Assembly: GCA_002702745.1 (NCBI GenBank)
Contig: PABM01000031.1
Span: forward strand, 1-64,000
Length of the DNA: 64,000 nucleotides
From: Flavobacteriaceae bacterium
Lineage (GTDB): Bacteria > Bacteroidota > Bacteroidia > Flavobacteriales > Flavobacteriaceae
Direction: 5' to 3'
In this document: one piece after another, positions 10,742 to 19,363 of the stretch
Position numbering within the stretch: the stretch's first letter is position 1
How the letters are laid out: every line of letters starts with the position of its first letter
Notes under the pieces: generated by a model
What the model was told of the DNA's origin: nothing
The model's database searches: none
What the model saw: the letters and a program-made list of their open reading frames with translations, nothing else
Made by a program: the position numbers and the translations under genes

Positions 10742-12232
10742 TTAGGCTACTCTTCTATTCTTCTTCAAATATTTTGAAACTTTAACTATGTCTCTATGAA
10801 AAACTCTATCAGATGATATTTTTGGATGAATTTTTCTTATTGCCGATATAAATTGTTCAATTAAATCTGATGTTTTGTGATTATTAAATTCTTTTGCCTG
10901 AATGGCAGTTATTATTTCAATAGCAAAAATTTCGTATAAGTTATTTATTATGTCTCTCAATTGATTTGCTCCATTTGCACCCATACTTACATGATCTTCT
11001 TGTCCATTTGAAGAAGTAATAGAGTCGGTGCTTGAGGGTGTTGCCAATTGTTTATTAGCACTTACTAAACTAGCAGATGTGTATTGAAGAATCATTAACC
11101 CTGAATTTAGTCCTGGATCATTTATCAAAAAAGGTGGTAACCCTCTTTTCCCTGACATTAAATTAAAAACCCTTCTTTCAGAAATACTCCCAAGCTCTGA
11201 AATCGAAATTTTAAGAAAATCTATTGCGTAAGCTAGCGGTTGACCATGAAAATTCCCTCCTGAAATAATTTTATCCTCTTTAACAAATATTATCGGGTTA
11301 TCAGTTACGGAGTTAATCTCTGTATTTATTATTTCTAAAATATAATTTAAAGTTTCTTGTGTAGCTCCATGAACTTGTGGTATACATCTAAACGAGTAAG
11401 GGTCTTGAATATGATCTTTTTTAATTCTTTCTGTTTCACCACCTTTTAAATTATTAATAATTGATTTTGAAACATTTATTTGACCCCTATATGGCCTTAC
11501 ATCAGAAATTAAAGAATTAAATGGTGATAGATTACATTTGAAAGCATCGATCGAAATACTTGAGATAAGATTGGCATATTCGGATATATTAACTGAATGA
11601 ATTGCAGAATTAATCAGCGATGATAACATATATTGAGTACCATTAATTAAAGCTAACCCCTCTTTAGATCCAAGTTTAAGTGGTTTAAGATTAAACTTAT
11701 TTAGTAAATCTGTAGATTCATATATTTTACCGTTAAATTCCACCTCACCTAATCCGATTAAAGGGAGTGATAAATGGGATAATGGTGAAAGATCTCCAGA
11801 AGCTCCTAATGAGCCGTATTTATAAATAACCGGATTTATATTATTATTAAAAAAGAAAAGAAGTCTTTCAATTGTTTCAAGTTTAATTCCACTAAATCCT
11901 TTCGAAAGTGATATTATTTTTAACAGAATCATTAATTTGACTATTTCTGAATCTACTTTATCACCTACCCCACAAGCATGTGATTTTAACAGATTAGTTT
12001 GCAATTTAACTAAATCATTTTCATCAATCTTAAAATTTTGAAGGTCACCGAAACCAGTGTTAACTCCATAGTAACTTTCATCAGAATCTGTAATCTTTTT
12101 TTCTAGATAACTCCTTGATGTATTTATTTTATCAATTACTGAAGAATCAATTGAAAGATTTAAATCTTCATTTATAATTTTGTAGATATCATTAAACGTA
12201 ATATTAATATCTTTTATAATGAATGAATTCAT
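10742..12232 (-). CDS. hutH: histidine ammonia-lyase
   Basis: Removes ammonia from L-histidine to give urocanate, the first step of histidine catabolism. The Ala-Ser-Gly triad that cyclises to the MIO cofactor is present in GASGDL (residues 144-146). Also visible are YGVNTGFG near residue 58 and the helix ENGQ-like segment SNGQEDHVSMG near residue 400. Length (496 aa) is normal. The rest of the hut pathway is not in this window, so urocanate processing must be encoded elsewhere. Divergent from gcvT. Confidence 0.95.
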   Translation of the reverse strand: MNSFIIKDINITFNDIYKIINEDLNLSIDSSVIDKINTSRSYLEKKITDSDESYYGVNTGFGDLQNFKIDENDLVKLQTNLLKSHACGVGDKVDSEIVKLMILLKIISLSKGFSGIKLETIERLLFFFNNNINPVIYKYGSLGASGDLSPLSHLSLPLIGLGEVEFNGKIYESTDLLNKFNLKPLKLGSKEGLALINGTQYMLSSLINSAIHSVNISEYANLISSISIDAFKCNLSPFNSLISDVRPYRGQINVSKSIINNLKGGETERIKKDHIQDPYSFRCIPQVHGATQETLNYILEIINTEINSVTDNPIIFVKEDKIISGGNFHGQPLAYAIDFLKISISELGSISERRVFNLMSGKRGLPPFLINDPGLNSGLMILQYTSASLVSANKQLATPSSTDSITSSNGQEDHVSMGANGANQLRDIINNLYEIFAIEIITAIQAKEFNNHKTSDLIEQFISAIRKIHPKISSDRVFHRDIVKVSKYLKKNRRVA

Positions 12233-12238
12233 TTAAAT

Positions 12239-12267
12239 TAAATTTGATCTAAAATTAATTAAATTTG
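12239..12267 (+). promoter_or_regulatory. tandem -7-like boxes upstream of gcvT
   Basis: TAAATTTG occurs at 12239-12246 and again at 12260-12267, inside an imperfect direct repeat of AATTAAATTTGAT. Both match TAnnTTTG; the second lies 20 nt before the gcvT ATG. Two alternative transcription starts are possible, or one box plus an operator. Confidence 0.4.
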
Positions 12268-12287
12268 ATTTCACAAAAAATTTTAAG

Positions 12288-13349
12288 ATGAAGAAAACTG
12301 CTCTTTATGACTCACACCTCGAATTAAATGCTAAATTAATTGATTTTGCAGGTTACATGATGCCTGTTCAATATGAAGGTGTAAATATTGAGCATAAAAA
12401 TGTTAAGGACAATGTTGGAGTGTTTGATGTTTCTCACATGGGTGAATTTTATGTTCATGGAGACGAAGCTGAAATTTTTCTACAATCTGTTCTTAGCAAT
12501 GATATAAGCAAAATTAAAAAGGGTCAAGCTCAATATAATTGTATTCCAAATAAAAATGGAGGTATTGTTGATGATCTTATCTTGTATAAATTTGAAGATA
12601 ACAGATATATGATGGTTGTAAACGCCTCAAATATTGATAAAGACTTAGATTTTTTAAATAAAAATAATAAGTTCAATACACAGTTAATTGATGTTTCTGA
12701 TTCCTTCTCATTAATTGCAATACAAGGACCTTATGCTTTAGAAGTTTTAGATCCAATTTTTGATATTAATCTTAAAGAAATAAGTTATTACAATTTTGAA
12801 TATGTTAATGGAATAATTATTTCAAATACTGGTTATACCGGATGTGGTGGGTTCGAAATATATTGTAAAAATGAAATTGCTAAAGACTTATGGGATAAAA
12901 TTTTTGAGTCTGGAAAAAAATATGGAATTAAACCAACGGGGTTAGCTGCAAGAGATACGCTTCGTCTTGAAATGGGATTCTGTTTGTACGGAAACGATAT
13001 TGATGAAAACACTTCACCTATTGAAGCTGGTCTTTCATGGATAACAAAAACAAACAAGATATTCACGTCTAGTGAAATATTTAAAAAGCAAAAGATTGAA
13101 GGGGTTAAAAGGAAATTAATTGGTTTTAAAATGGAAGAAAAAGCTATTCCAAGAAAAAACTACGACATATTGAATGAAAATAATGAAATTATTGGTGTTG
13201 TAACATCTGGAACTATGTCTCCTTCACTAAATATTGGTATTGGTTTGGGTTATGTTAAAGTTGAATATTCAAAACCCGGAACGGAGATATTCATTCAAAT
13301 AAGAAAAAATATTAAAAAAGCTTTAGTTGTAAAACCGCCTTTTAAATAA
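12288..13349 (+). CDS. gcvT: aminomethyltransferase, glycine cleavage T protein
   Basis: Transfers the methylene group from aminomethyl-lipoyl H protein to tetrahydrofolate and releases ammonia. The protein shows the GcvT pattern from the N-terminal SHMGEF segment, through NTGYTGCGGFEIY near residue 182 and GLAARDTLRLEMG near 222, to the C-terminal barrel motif VTSGTMSPSL. The 353-aa length is normal. gcvH and gcvP are not adjacent, as often in Bacteroidota. Only about 55 nt separate it from hutH, too little for a glycine riboswitch. A YebC gene follows after 4 nt. Confidence 0.94.
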   Translation: MKKTALYDSHLELNAKLIDFAGYMMPVQYEGVNIEHKNVKDNVGVFDVSHMGEFYVHGDEAEIFLQSVLSNDISKIKKGQAQYNCIPNKNGGIVDDLILYKFEDNRYMMVVNASNIDKDLDFLNKNNKFNTQLIDVSDSFSLIAIQGPYALEVLDPIFDINLKEISYYNFEYVNGIIISNTGYTGCGGFEIYCKNEIAKDLWDKIFESGKKYGIKPTGLAARDTLRLEMGFCLYGNDIDENTSPIEAGLSWITKTNKIFTSSEIFKKQKIEGVKRKLIGFKMEEKAIPRKNYDILNENNEIIGVVTSGTMSPSLNIGIGLGYVKVEYSKPGTEIFIQIRKNIKKALVVKPPFK

Positions 13350-13353
13350 AAAT

Positions 13354-14064
13354 ATGGGAAGAGCATTTGAATTTAGAAAAGCCAGAAAAATGAAAAGATG
13401 GTCAGCTATGAGTAAAGCTTTTACAAGGATTGGAAAAGATATTGTAATTGCTGTTAAGGAAGGTGGTGTTGATCCTGATTCGAATTCAAAACTAAGAGCT
13501 GTTATACAAAATGCTAAAGCTGTCAATATGCCAAAAGACAATATTGATAGAGCGATCAAAAGAGCATCGGACAAATCTTTGGGAAATTATAAAGAAATAT
13601 TGTTTGAAGGTTACGCCCCATATGGAGTTGCAATTTTAGTAGAAACAGCTACCGATAATAATACTAGAACTGTTGCTAATATTAGAAGTTATTTTAACAA
13701 ATGTAATGGTGCTTTGGGTACATCTGGCTCAGTAATTTTTATGTTTGATCACACATGTAACTTCAAAATTAAAAACCAAGACATTGATGTTGAAAATCTT
13801 GAATTTGAACTTATTGACTTTGGTGCAGAAGAAGTTTTTGAAGATGAAGATGGGATTTTAATTTATGGGGCTTTTGATAGTTTTGGTGAAATTCAAAAAG
13901 CATTAGAATCAAAGGAAATAAAAATAATTTCATCGGGGTTTGATAGGATTCCTAATAATCTTAAAAATGTAAATGAACAAGAAAAGTTAGAAGTTGAAAA
14001 ACTGTTAGAGAAAATTGAAAATGATGATGATGTTCAAAATGTTTTTCACAATATGAATGTTTAG
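13354..14064 (+). CDS. YebC/PmpR family protein
   Basis: Member of the YebC/PmpR (TACO1-like) family, described as DNA-binding regulators and more recently as helpers of ribosomes at difficult sequences. The N terminus MGRAFEFRKARKMKRWSAM is a typical Bacteroidota variant, and GYAPYGVAILVETATDNNTR (residues about 88-107) is the family core. The length, 236 aa, is full. It probably shares a transcript with gcvT. Its TAG stop overlaps the stop of the convergent acyltransferase. Confidence 0.92.
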   Translation: MGRAFEFRKARKMKRWSAMSKAFTRIGKDIVIAVKEGGVDPDSNSKLRAVIQNAKAVNMPKDNIDRAIKRASDKSLGNYKEILFEGYAPYGVAILVETATDNNTRTVANIRSYFNKCNGALGTSGSVIFMFDHTCNFKIKNQDIDVENLEFELIDFGAEEVFEDEDGILIYGAFDSFGEIQKALESKEIKIISSGFDRIPNNLKNVNEQEKLEVEKLLEKIENDDDVQNVFHNMNV

Positions 14065-14624
14065 TTTTTTTTGTAAAAACTATATTCCTTAATCTTTCCT
14101 ACAACTCCATGAAAGTAGTTTTCAATATAATCAAAGTCTGATTCTTTATCCCCTGACGGGTAAAATGGTTCTGAGATTAAGGTTTTTTTATTTTTAAAAT
14201 CTAGAGTCATTAAGAAAATTGGTACTTTTGATTCGAGTGCTATATAATAGAATCCTGATTTAAGTTTTTCTACTCTTTTTCTTGTTCCCTCAGGTGCTAG
14301 AGATAATCGAAATTCATCTTTTGAATTAAATATATTTACTATTTGTCTAACTAAATTATTGTTTGATTTTCTATCAACAGGAACTCCTCCAGTCCATTTA
14401 AAAATTATGTTTAAAGGAAAAACAAATAATTCTTTCTTTGCAAGGTAATTAGATTTAAAACCTATTGAACCTCTAATTAAAACCCCTAAATAAAAATCTA
14501 ACCAGTGAGTATGTGGAACAGTGATTATAACTGATTTTTTTATCGTGTCTTTAGATAAGGTTTTATTACCTGTGATTTTCCAGCCAATTAGGTTTAAAAT
14601 AAGCTTATATACTGTCTTTTTCAC
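14061..14624 (-). CDS. 1-acyl-sn-glycerol-3-phosphate acyltransferase family protein
   Basis: Small acyltransferase (187 aa) of the PlsC fold. The catalytic HxxxxD motif is HTHWLD near residue 38, and the glycerol-phosphate motif is PEGTR near residue 113. The start is GTG, overlapping the 3' end of kdsB by 20 nt, so it is translationally coupled to that gene. Bacteroidota usually carry several such short paralogues; whether this one makes phosphatidic acid or acylates another lipid cannot be told. Confidence 0.85.
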   Translation of the reverse strand: MKKTVYKLILNLIGWKITGNKTLSKDTIKKSVIITVPHTHWLDFYLGVLIRGSIGFKSNYLAKKELFVFPLNIIFKWTGGVPVDRKSNNNLVRQIVNIFNSKDEFRLSLAPEGTRKRVEKLKSGFYYIALESKVPIFLMTLDFKNKKTLISEPFYPSGDKESDFDYIENYFHGVVGKIKEYSFYKKN

Positions 14625-15345
14625 TGAAAAATTTTATTGCTTTTTTAAGATCATCTTCTGTATCAATTCCAACAAACATCTCATTAGAAATAATCATTTT
14701 AATTTTAATATTGTTCTCAATTAGTCTTAATGCTTCTATTTTTTCTGATTTTTCCAAAACTCCAATATTTAATTTAGAAAATTCTAGCAACGTTTCCTTT
14801 CTAAAAGCGTAAATACCAATATGTTTGTGTGCAATTGAAGTATTAATGTTTCTTTTAAACGGGATGGGATATCGAGAAAAAAATATAGCATTACCAGCTT
14901 TATCTGTGATAACTTTTACGTTGTTTGGATTGTTTAGTTCTGAATCATCGGAAATAGGTGTCATCAGTGAAACTATTCCTATAGACTTATCCAAATCAAT
15001 TTTAAATACATTTATAATTGACTCTATAGTTTTTGCTTTAATAAAGGGTTCATCGCCTTGAACATTAATAATAATATCAGCATTAATATCTGATGCAATC
15101 GCTGCTATTCTATCAGTTCCAGTTTGATACTGATTTTTATCAAATAAAAAATTGATATGATGATTTTTTAATTCTTTTAAAATTTCTTCATTGTTGGTAA
15201 CGACTAAAACATCATCAAAAAGACGAGAATTCTTTGTTGCCTCATATGTTCTTCTTATTAATGTTTTTCCACAAATATCTCTTAATAATTTATTAGGAAG
15301 TCTGGAAGAATTCAACCTTGCAGGTATAACAGCAATAACTTTCAT
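14605..15345 (-). CDS. kdsB: 3-deoxy-manno-octulosonate cytidylyltransferase
   Basis: Activates Kdo as CMP-Kdo for lipopolysaccharide inner-core synthesis. The N-terminal nucleotide-binding signature IPARLNSSRLPNKLL is intact, and NVQGDEPFI near residue 95 is the metal- and CTP-binding segment. Full length at 246 aa. It lies in a minus-strand run, helicase then kdsB then acyltransferase, which pairs two envelope functions. Confidence 0.95.
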   Translation of the reverse strand: MKVIAVIPARLNSSRLPNKLLRDICGKTLIRRTYEATKNSRLFDDVLVVTNNEEILKELKNHHINFLFDKNQYQTGTDRIAAIASDINADIIINVQGDEPFIKAKTIESIINVFKIDLDKSIGIVSLMTPISDDSELNNPNNVKVITDKAGNAIFFSRYPIPFKRNINTSIAHKHIGIYAFRKETLLEFSKLNIGVLEKSEKIEALRLIENNIKIKMIISNEMFVGIDTEDDLKKAIKFFSEKDSI

Positions 15346-15374
15346 ATCACTAAATTACTATTTAATGATTAATA

Positions 15375-16781
15375 TCATTGATTAAAACCAATAAGATGTA
15401 ATTTATTCTTAGCTCTGGTTACAGCTGTGTATAGCCATCTTAAAAAATCTTTATCTATACCGTTTGGTAAGTATGGAAATTCCAGAAATATTGATCCCCA
15501 TTGTCCACCTTGTGACTTGTGACATGTAAATGAATAAGCAAACTTAACCTGAAGAGCATTAAAAAAACTATTATTTTTCACTGCTAAATGTCTTTTATAC
15601 TTTGTTTTTATATTCATGTAATCTTTTAAAATTTCCTGATATAGGTTATTCATTGAGTTAAAATCTAATGCAGAACTATTTATGTATAATGAATCGAGAA
15701 TTAAAACAGTTTCAAAATGATCAATTTTTGGATAATCTACCATTGAAATTTTTACCTCTGCAAATTTAAATCCATAAAGTTGTTTGATATTGTCAATTTC
15801 TTCTATTTTGATTATGTCTCCATTTGCAATAAATCCAATATCTCTTTTATTATTTAGCCAAAAATAGTTGTTTTTGATGACCATTAATAAATCTCCAACA
15901 TTTATTGTGTTATCATTATTTAATATTTTATCTCTTACAGCTTGATTATAAAGATTAGCTCTTTTGTTTGACCTTACTATTAAAGCCGTTTCCTCTAATC
16001 CAAATTTATTGTATGATTCTTGGATTAAATTCATTAAATGTTCTCCATCCTCAATATGAACAACATCATTAAAAGAATCAAAATTAAAGCTTATATCATC
16101 ATAAAAACCTTTTTCAATTTTATTTCTTATTGATGTGGCATAAGAAAGGATTCCTGATTCTTTTTCTTGTCTAACGACATCTATAAGTTCAATTGCCGTA
16201 ATTTCCTTAGCATACTCTTTTTCTAAATAATCTTTATCAAGAGCAAAAGAAATGTTTGATCTCACCGGTGGTAATTGAGCAGTATCGCCAATTATTAACA
16301 ACTTACATTTAAATCCTGAATAAACATATTTTATTATGTTATCAAGTAAGGATTGAGAAAATAACCCAATTCCATCATTTCTGCTGGTACTAATCATTGA
16401 AGCCTCATCTACAACAAATAATGTATTTTTATGCTTATTTACTTTTAGTTTAAATTCTAAATTACCAGAAAAATTATTTTTTGTGAAAAAAATTTCTTTA
16501 TGAACAGTAAATGCCTCTTTGTTGCAATAAGATGAAATCACCTTTGCTGACCTTCCAGTAGGTGCTAACAGAATAACACTTTTTTTTATTTTCCATAAAT
16601 TTTTGACAACATTTGAAATTATGTATGTTTTTCCTGTTCCCGCATATCCTTTTAAAAGAAAAATTTCATTTTTATTATTACCTTGAATAAAAGAAATTAT
16701 TTTATCAAGTGCTAATTCCTGGAATTGATTTAATTGATTTTGGAGGTTTTTTTTTATTATTTCAGAAAGATTTAGCTCCAT
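15375..16781 (-). CDS. RecD-like ATP-dependent DNA helicase (AAA family)
   Basis: Superfamily 1B helicase with Walker A GYAGTGKTYI near residue 45, Walker B VVDEASM near 123, GDTAQLPPV near 170, and a C-terminal UvrD_C_2-like segment FAYSFTCHKSQGGQW near residue 416 followed by YTAVTRAK. At 468 aa it lacks the N-terminal part of RecD proper, a form common in Flavobacteria where it is not part of RecBCD. Its biological role is not established from sequence. It starts the helicase-kdsB-acyltransferase run. Confidence 0.88.
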   Translation of the reverse strand: MELNLSEIIKKNLQNQLNQFQELALDKIISFIQGNNKNEIFLLKGYAGTGKTYIISNVVKNLWKIKKSVILLAPTGRSAKVISSYCNKEAFTVHKEIFFTKNNFSGNLEFKLKVNKHKNTLFVVDEASMISTSRNDGIGLFSQSLLDNIIKYVYSGFKCKLLIIGDTAQLPPVRSNISFALDKDYLEKEYAKEITAIELIDVVRQEKESGILSYATSIRNKIEKGFYDDISFNFDSFNDVVHIEDGEHLMNLIQESYNKFGLEETALIVRSNKRANLYNQAVRDKILNNDNTINVGDLLMVIKNNYFWLNNKRDIGFIANGDIIKIEEIDNIKQLYGFKFAEVKISMVDYPKIDHFETVLILDSLYINSSALDFNSMNNLYQEILKDYMNIKTKYKRHLAVKNNSFFNALQVKFAYSFTCHKSQGGQWGSIFLEFPYLPNGIDKDFLRWLYTAVTRAKNKLHLIGFNQ

Positions 16782-16802
16782 TTTAGATTTAAATTAGATT
16801 AT

Positions 16803-16810
16803 CAAATATA
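16803..16810 (-). promoter_or_regulatory. candidate -7 box for the RecD-like helicase
   Basis: TATATTTG on the minus strand, 21 nt upstream of the ATG, matches TAnnTTTG. No matching -33 element was seen. Confidence 0.35.
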
Positions 16811-16856
16811 TAAATGTTTTTTATTGTCAATGATTTTTACAAATAAAAAAAAATTG

Positions 16857-16864
16857 TAGTTTTG
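16857..16864 (+). promoter_or_regulatory. candidate -7 box for the membrane protein/DUF3822/rsmD operon
   Basis: TAGTTTTG matches TAnnTTTG and lies 25 nt upstream of the ATG at 16890. A TTG at 16824 is too far away (30 nt) to be a standard -33 box. Confidence 0.35.
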
Positions 16865-16889
16865 TTAATCTTGAAAACACTAATAAATA

Positions 16890-17627
16890 ATGATGAAATT
16901 CCTTCTTTTCCTGTCTCCTCTTATTGCAATTGGAATAGTATACTACATTAAAACCAGAATGCAAGACAAACACAAACCATATGTATTAGGAAGTTTATGG
17001 ATACTCATTCTTATATTTGCATCCCTACTATTTACTTCCATTTATGATGAGATAAAATTTGATGAAGTAAAAAACACTAGATACCAAGTAGTAATTAAAA
17101 ATCTAAAAGATATTAGGGATACTCAACTTGCTCACAGGACAGTAAAAGGTTTTTTTCAAAATAATTGGGATAGTTTAGTCAAATTTGTTGAAATTGATTC
17201 CTTTACCATTACGCAAAGAAGAGACTCCAGCGTTCTTGACAAAGAAATGACAAAAAGATATGGTGGAGTTAAAACCTATAAAGATATTGTTATTGTTGAT
17301 ACATTAGGATTTGTTTCTGTTAAAGACTCTCTATTTGGAGTTGATAACAGGTATGAAACAATGATGTATGTACCATTTTCAAAAAATGATAATACAAAGT
17401 TTCAGATTAAAGCAGGCTTTTTAAATCAAAATGGTATTGATATTCCTGTATTTGAGGCACTGGTTAAAAAGAGAATTATTCTTCATGACCAATCATTAAA
17501 TCTTATTTTAAAAGAAAATCAGGTACAATCAGTTGACGGAGTTAACGGGCCTTCTTTGAAAATTGGATCAATGGATGAAGTAAACACCAATGGTAATTGG
17601 CCAAAAAACTATTCAAAAGATAAATAA
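16890..17627 (+). CDS. conserved membrane protein of unknown function, upstream of DUF3822
   Basis: I do not recognise a named family. The 245-aa protein has two N-terminal hydrophobic segments (about residues 2-20 and 30-50) and a soluble remainder. The part after the second membrane segment (IKNLKDIRDTQLAHRTVKGF) looks like the first helix of a pseudopilin or PilN-type protein, with a helix continuing out of the membrane. It is the first gene of a run with DUF3822 and rsmD, and overlaps DUF3822 by 38 nt. The gene order suggests a joint function with DUF3822; a pilin-machinery-like role is inference only. Confidence 0.75.
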   Translation: MMKFLLFLSPLIAIGIVYYIKTRMQDKHKPYVLGSLWILILIFASLLFTSIYDEIKFDEVKNTRYQVVIKNLKDIRDTQLAHRTVKGFFQNNWDSLVKFVEIDSFTITQRRDSSVLDKEMTKRYGGVKTYKDIVIVDTLGFVSVKDSLFGVDNRYETMMYVPFSKNDNTKFQIKAGFLNQNGIDIPVFEALVKKRIILHDQSLNLILKENQVQSVDGVNGPSLKIGSMDEVNTNGNWPKNYSKDK

Positions 17628-18411
17628 TTTAGTTAACTATAATAGCCTTTCTCTGGTAATTCATATTAATGAAAACTGGGTAGTATTTTGTTTGTTCAAT
17701 GATACCAAGTTAGTTGATTTAAATAAAGTAAATTTTTTACACGAAAAGAAATCGACATTTATATTAAAGATTATAAAAAAATATTTGAAATCTTTTTTTA
17801 AAAAAAATACTCCTAAAAAGGTTAAGCTCATATATTACAATAAATCATCTGCACTGGTTCCTCACGATTTATTTGACAATAAAAATTCCTTAAACTATTT
17901 AAAATATAATACAAGAATTCAAATAAATGATTTAGCTGCAAACGATTTGATTTTAGAAGATCAAATCAATAATGTATATATCCCCTATACTGATATCAAC
18001 AATTATATTTTTGAGAAATTCAAAGCATTTGATTTTTATCATTATTCATCTGTTTTGCTAGAAATGCTTTCAAATGAGCTTACAGATAATTTTTCACAAA
18101 AAATTTTTCTAAATGTTAATAATAGTTTTATTGATATATTATATTTTAAAAACAAACAATTAATATTTTTTAATTCGTTTGATTTTAAATCCAAGGAAGA
18201 TATACTATACTACCTACTATTTACTTTTTCAGAATTAAGTCTAAACCCTGACACTTCGCATTTAATATGTTGTGGTCTTGTTGATTTGGAATCTGAATTA
18301 TACGGTCTTTTATATAATTATATTAGAAACATAGAATTATTAGAATTTGAAGAAATTCAAGGAATTGATTCTAATATTCTAAAATCAAATATTTTGTTAA
18401 GTAATTTTTAA
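17590..18411 (+). CDS. DUF3822 family protein, possible PilM-like actin fold
   Basis: A 273-aa protein of the Bacteroidota-restricted DUF3822 family, recognised by its size and position directly before rsmD. The C-terminal half carries a pattern reminiscent of actin-like ATPases such as PilM: a strand with a short polar turn (FLNVNNSFIDILYFKNKQ, about residues 170-187) followed by helices and a second strand ending in a turn (SHLICCGLVD, about 220-229). The glycine-rich nucleotide-binding loops are poor, so ATP binding is doubtful. The stop and the rsmD start overlap as TAATG. Confidence 0.75.
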   Translation: MVIGQKTIQKINNLVNYNSLSLVIHINENWVVFCLFNDTKLVDLNKVNFLHEKKSTFILKIIKKYLKSFFKKNTPKKVKLIYYNKSSALVPHDLFDNKNSLNYLKYNTRIQINDLAANDLILEDQINNVYIPYTDINNYIFEKFKAFDFYHYSSVLLEMLSNELTDNFSQKIFLNVNNSFIDILYFKNKQLIFFNSFDFKSKEDILYYLLFTFSELSLNPDTSHLICCGLVDLESELYGLLYNYIRNIELLEFEEIQGIDSNILKSNILLSNF

Positions 18412-18953
18412 TGAGGATAATCTCTGGAAAATTTAAAGGAAGAAGCATCAAGATCCCGAAGAATTTACCCATTCGTCCTACTACTAATCTTGCAAAAGAA
18501 AGCATATTCAATATAATTTCTAATAAATTTGATTTTAATAACTTAAAAGTTCTTGATTTATTTACTGGATCTGGAATGATAGGCTTAGAGTTTATTTCAA
18601 GAGGTTCTGATGTAACTTTCGTTGATAATAATATGAAATGTATTAAACATGTTTCAAACATATTAAGTCTTTTAAGCCTTAATTCAAAAATAATTAAGAA
18701 AGATGTTTTTAAATATCTTGTGAATTGTAATGATAAATATGATTTAATCTTTGCTGATCCACCGTATTCTCATACAATTGAAAAATATGAAAAATTGATT
18801 AAGTTAGTTACAGAAACTACAATAAATAATTCTAATGGATTATTTATCTTGGAACATTACAAGAAAATTGATTTTAGTCAATTTGAAAATTTTTTTGAAA
18901 TACGCAGATACGGGGATTGCTCTTTTACATTTTTTAAACAAAAAAGCGGGTAA
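18411..18953 (+). CDS. rsmD: 16S rRNA (guanine(966)-N(2))-methyltransferase
   Basis: Class I SAM-dependent methyltransferase that modifies G966 of 16S rRNA. The SAM motif VLDLFTGSGMIGLEF lies near residue 46, and the catalytic DPPY is at 116-119. The opening MRIISGKFKGRSI is typical. At 180 aa it is full length. Its last codons and TAA stop run through the stem and loop of the terminator that ends rnpB on the opposite strand. Confidence 0.95.
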   Translation: MRIISGKFKGRSIKIPKNLPIRPTTNLAKESIFNIISNKFDFNNLKVLDLFTGSGMIGLEFISRGSDVTFVDNNMKCIKHVSNILSLLSLNSKIIKKDVFKYLVNCNDKYDLIFADPPYSHTIEKYEKLIKLVTETTINNSNGLFILEHYKKIDFSQFENFFEIRRYGDCSFTFFKQKSG

Positions 18954-18964
18954 TACCCGCTTTT
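18937..18964 (-). terminator. intrinsic terminator of rnpB, overlapping the rsmD stop
   Basis: A perfect stem AAAAGCGGG/CCCGCTTTT (18942-18950 with 18956-18964) with a TAATA loop. On the minus strand it is followed by a T-rich tract, which fits termination of rnpB. The rsmD TAA stop codon is the first part of the loop. In the plus direction the hairpin is followed by only four T, so it may also stop rsmD transcripts less efficiently. Confidence 0.8.
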
Positions 18965-19258
18965 CAGTGAATCTATAAGCCGAATTCTGTACTTTTTTAA
19001 AAGTTCTTGTCATTTATCTTGATATATAGTTACCTATATATTCTAGCTGCCTACCCTCCAACATTGAACGTACAATTCTCAAAAGCTGGTTTACATGGCA
19101 TTTCACCGCACAGAGTTTACATGATTTCACTACAGCATTACCTGTACATACTTTCTGTTGCACTTTTCCTAACCTTTCAGTTGATGGTCGTTAACCATTG
19201 TGCTGTACTTTGGTGTTCGGACTTTCCTCTATATAATAGCGACAAGACGATTCACACT
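18965..19258 (-). ncRNA. rnpB: RNase P RNA, bacterial class A
   Basis: Catalytic RNA that trims tRNA 5' ends. On the minus strand the conserved 5' block GAGGAAAGTCCGAAC and the 3' block ACAGAATTCGGCTTAT are both present. Other conserved parts are AACTCTGTGCGGTGAAATGC, GGAGGGTAGGCAGCT and AGATAAATGACAAGA. Helix P1 forms from GTGAATC (19249-19255) with GATTCAC (18967-18973). About 294 nt, slightly short for the class. The small plus-strand reading frame across this region is not a gene. Confidence 0.95.
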
Positions 19259-19259
19259 G

Positions 19260-19267
19260 CAAATATA
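19260..19267 (-). promoter_or_regulatory. -7 promoter box of rnpB
   Basis: TATATTTG on the minus strand ends 4 nt before the 5' strand of RNase P helix P1. Because the RNA 5' end is set by that helix, this is the best-anchored example here of the TAnnTTTG box and of its spacing to the transcription start. Confidence 0.6.
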
Positions 19268-19363
19268 TGAATGTTAATATAAATACATAATTAAAAGATT
19301 TATTTGATAAAAAAATCTTGTCATTTTCCTATATTTAATCAGACATTTAATTCTCTAAACAAT

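Noticed and set aside
12233..12287. Glycine riboswitch upstream of gcvT
   Set aside because: The whole spacer is about 55 nt, too short for the aptamer, and no conserved core is seen.
19007..19270. Open reading frame of 87 codons on the plus strand
   Set aside because: It lies across the conserved RNase P RNA on the other strand; the sequence constraint there is that of rnpB.
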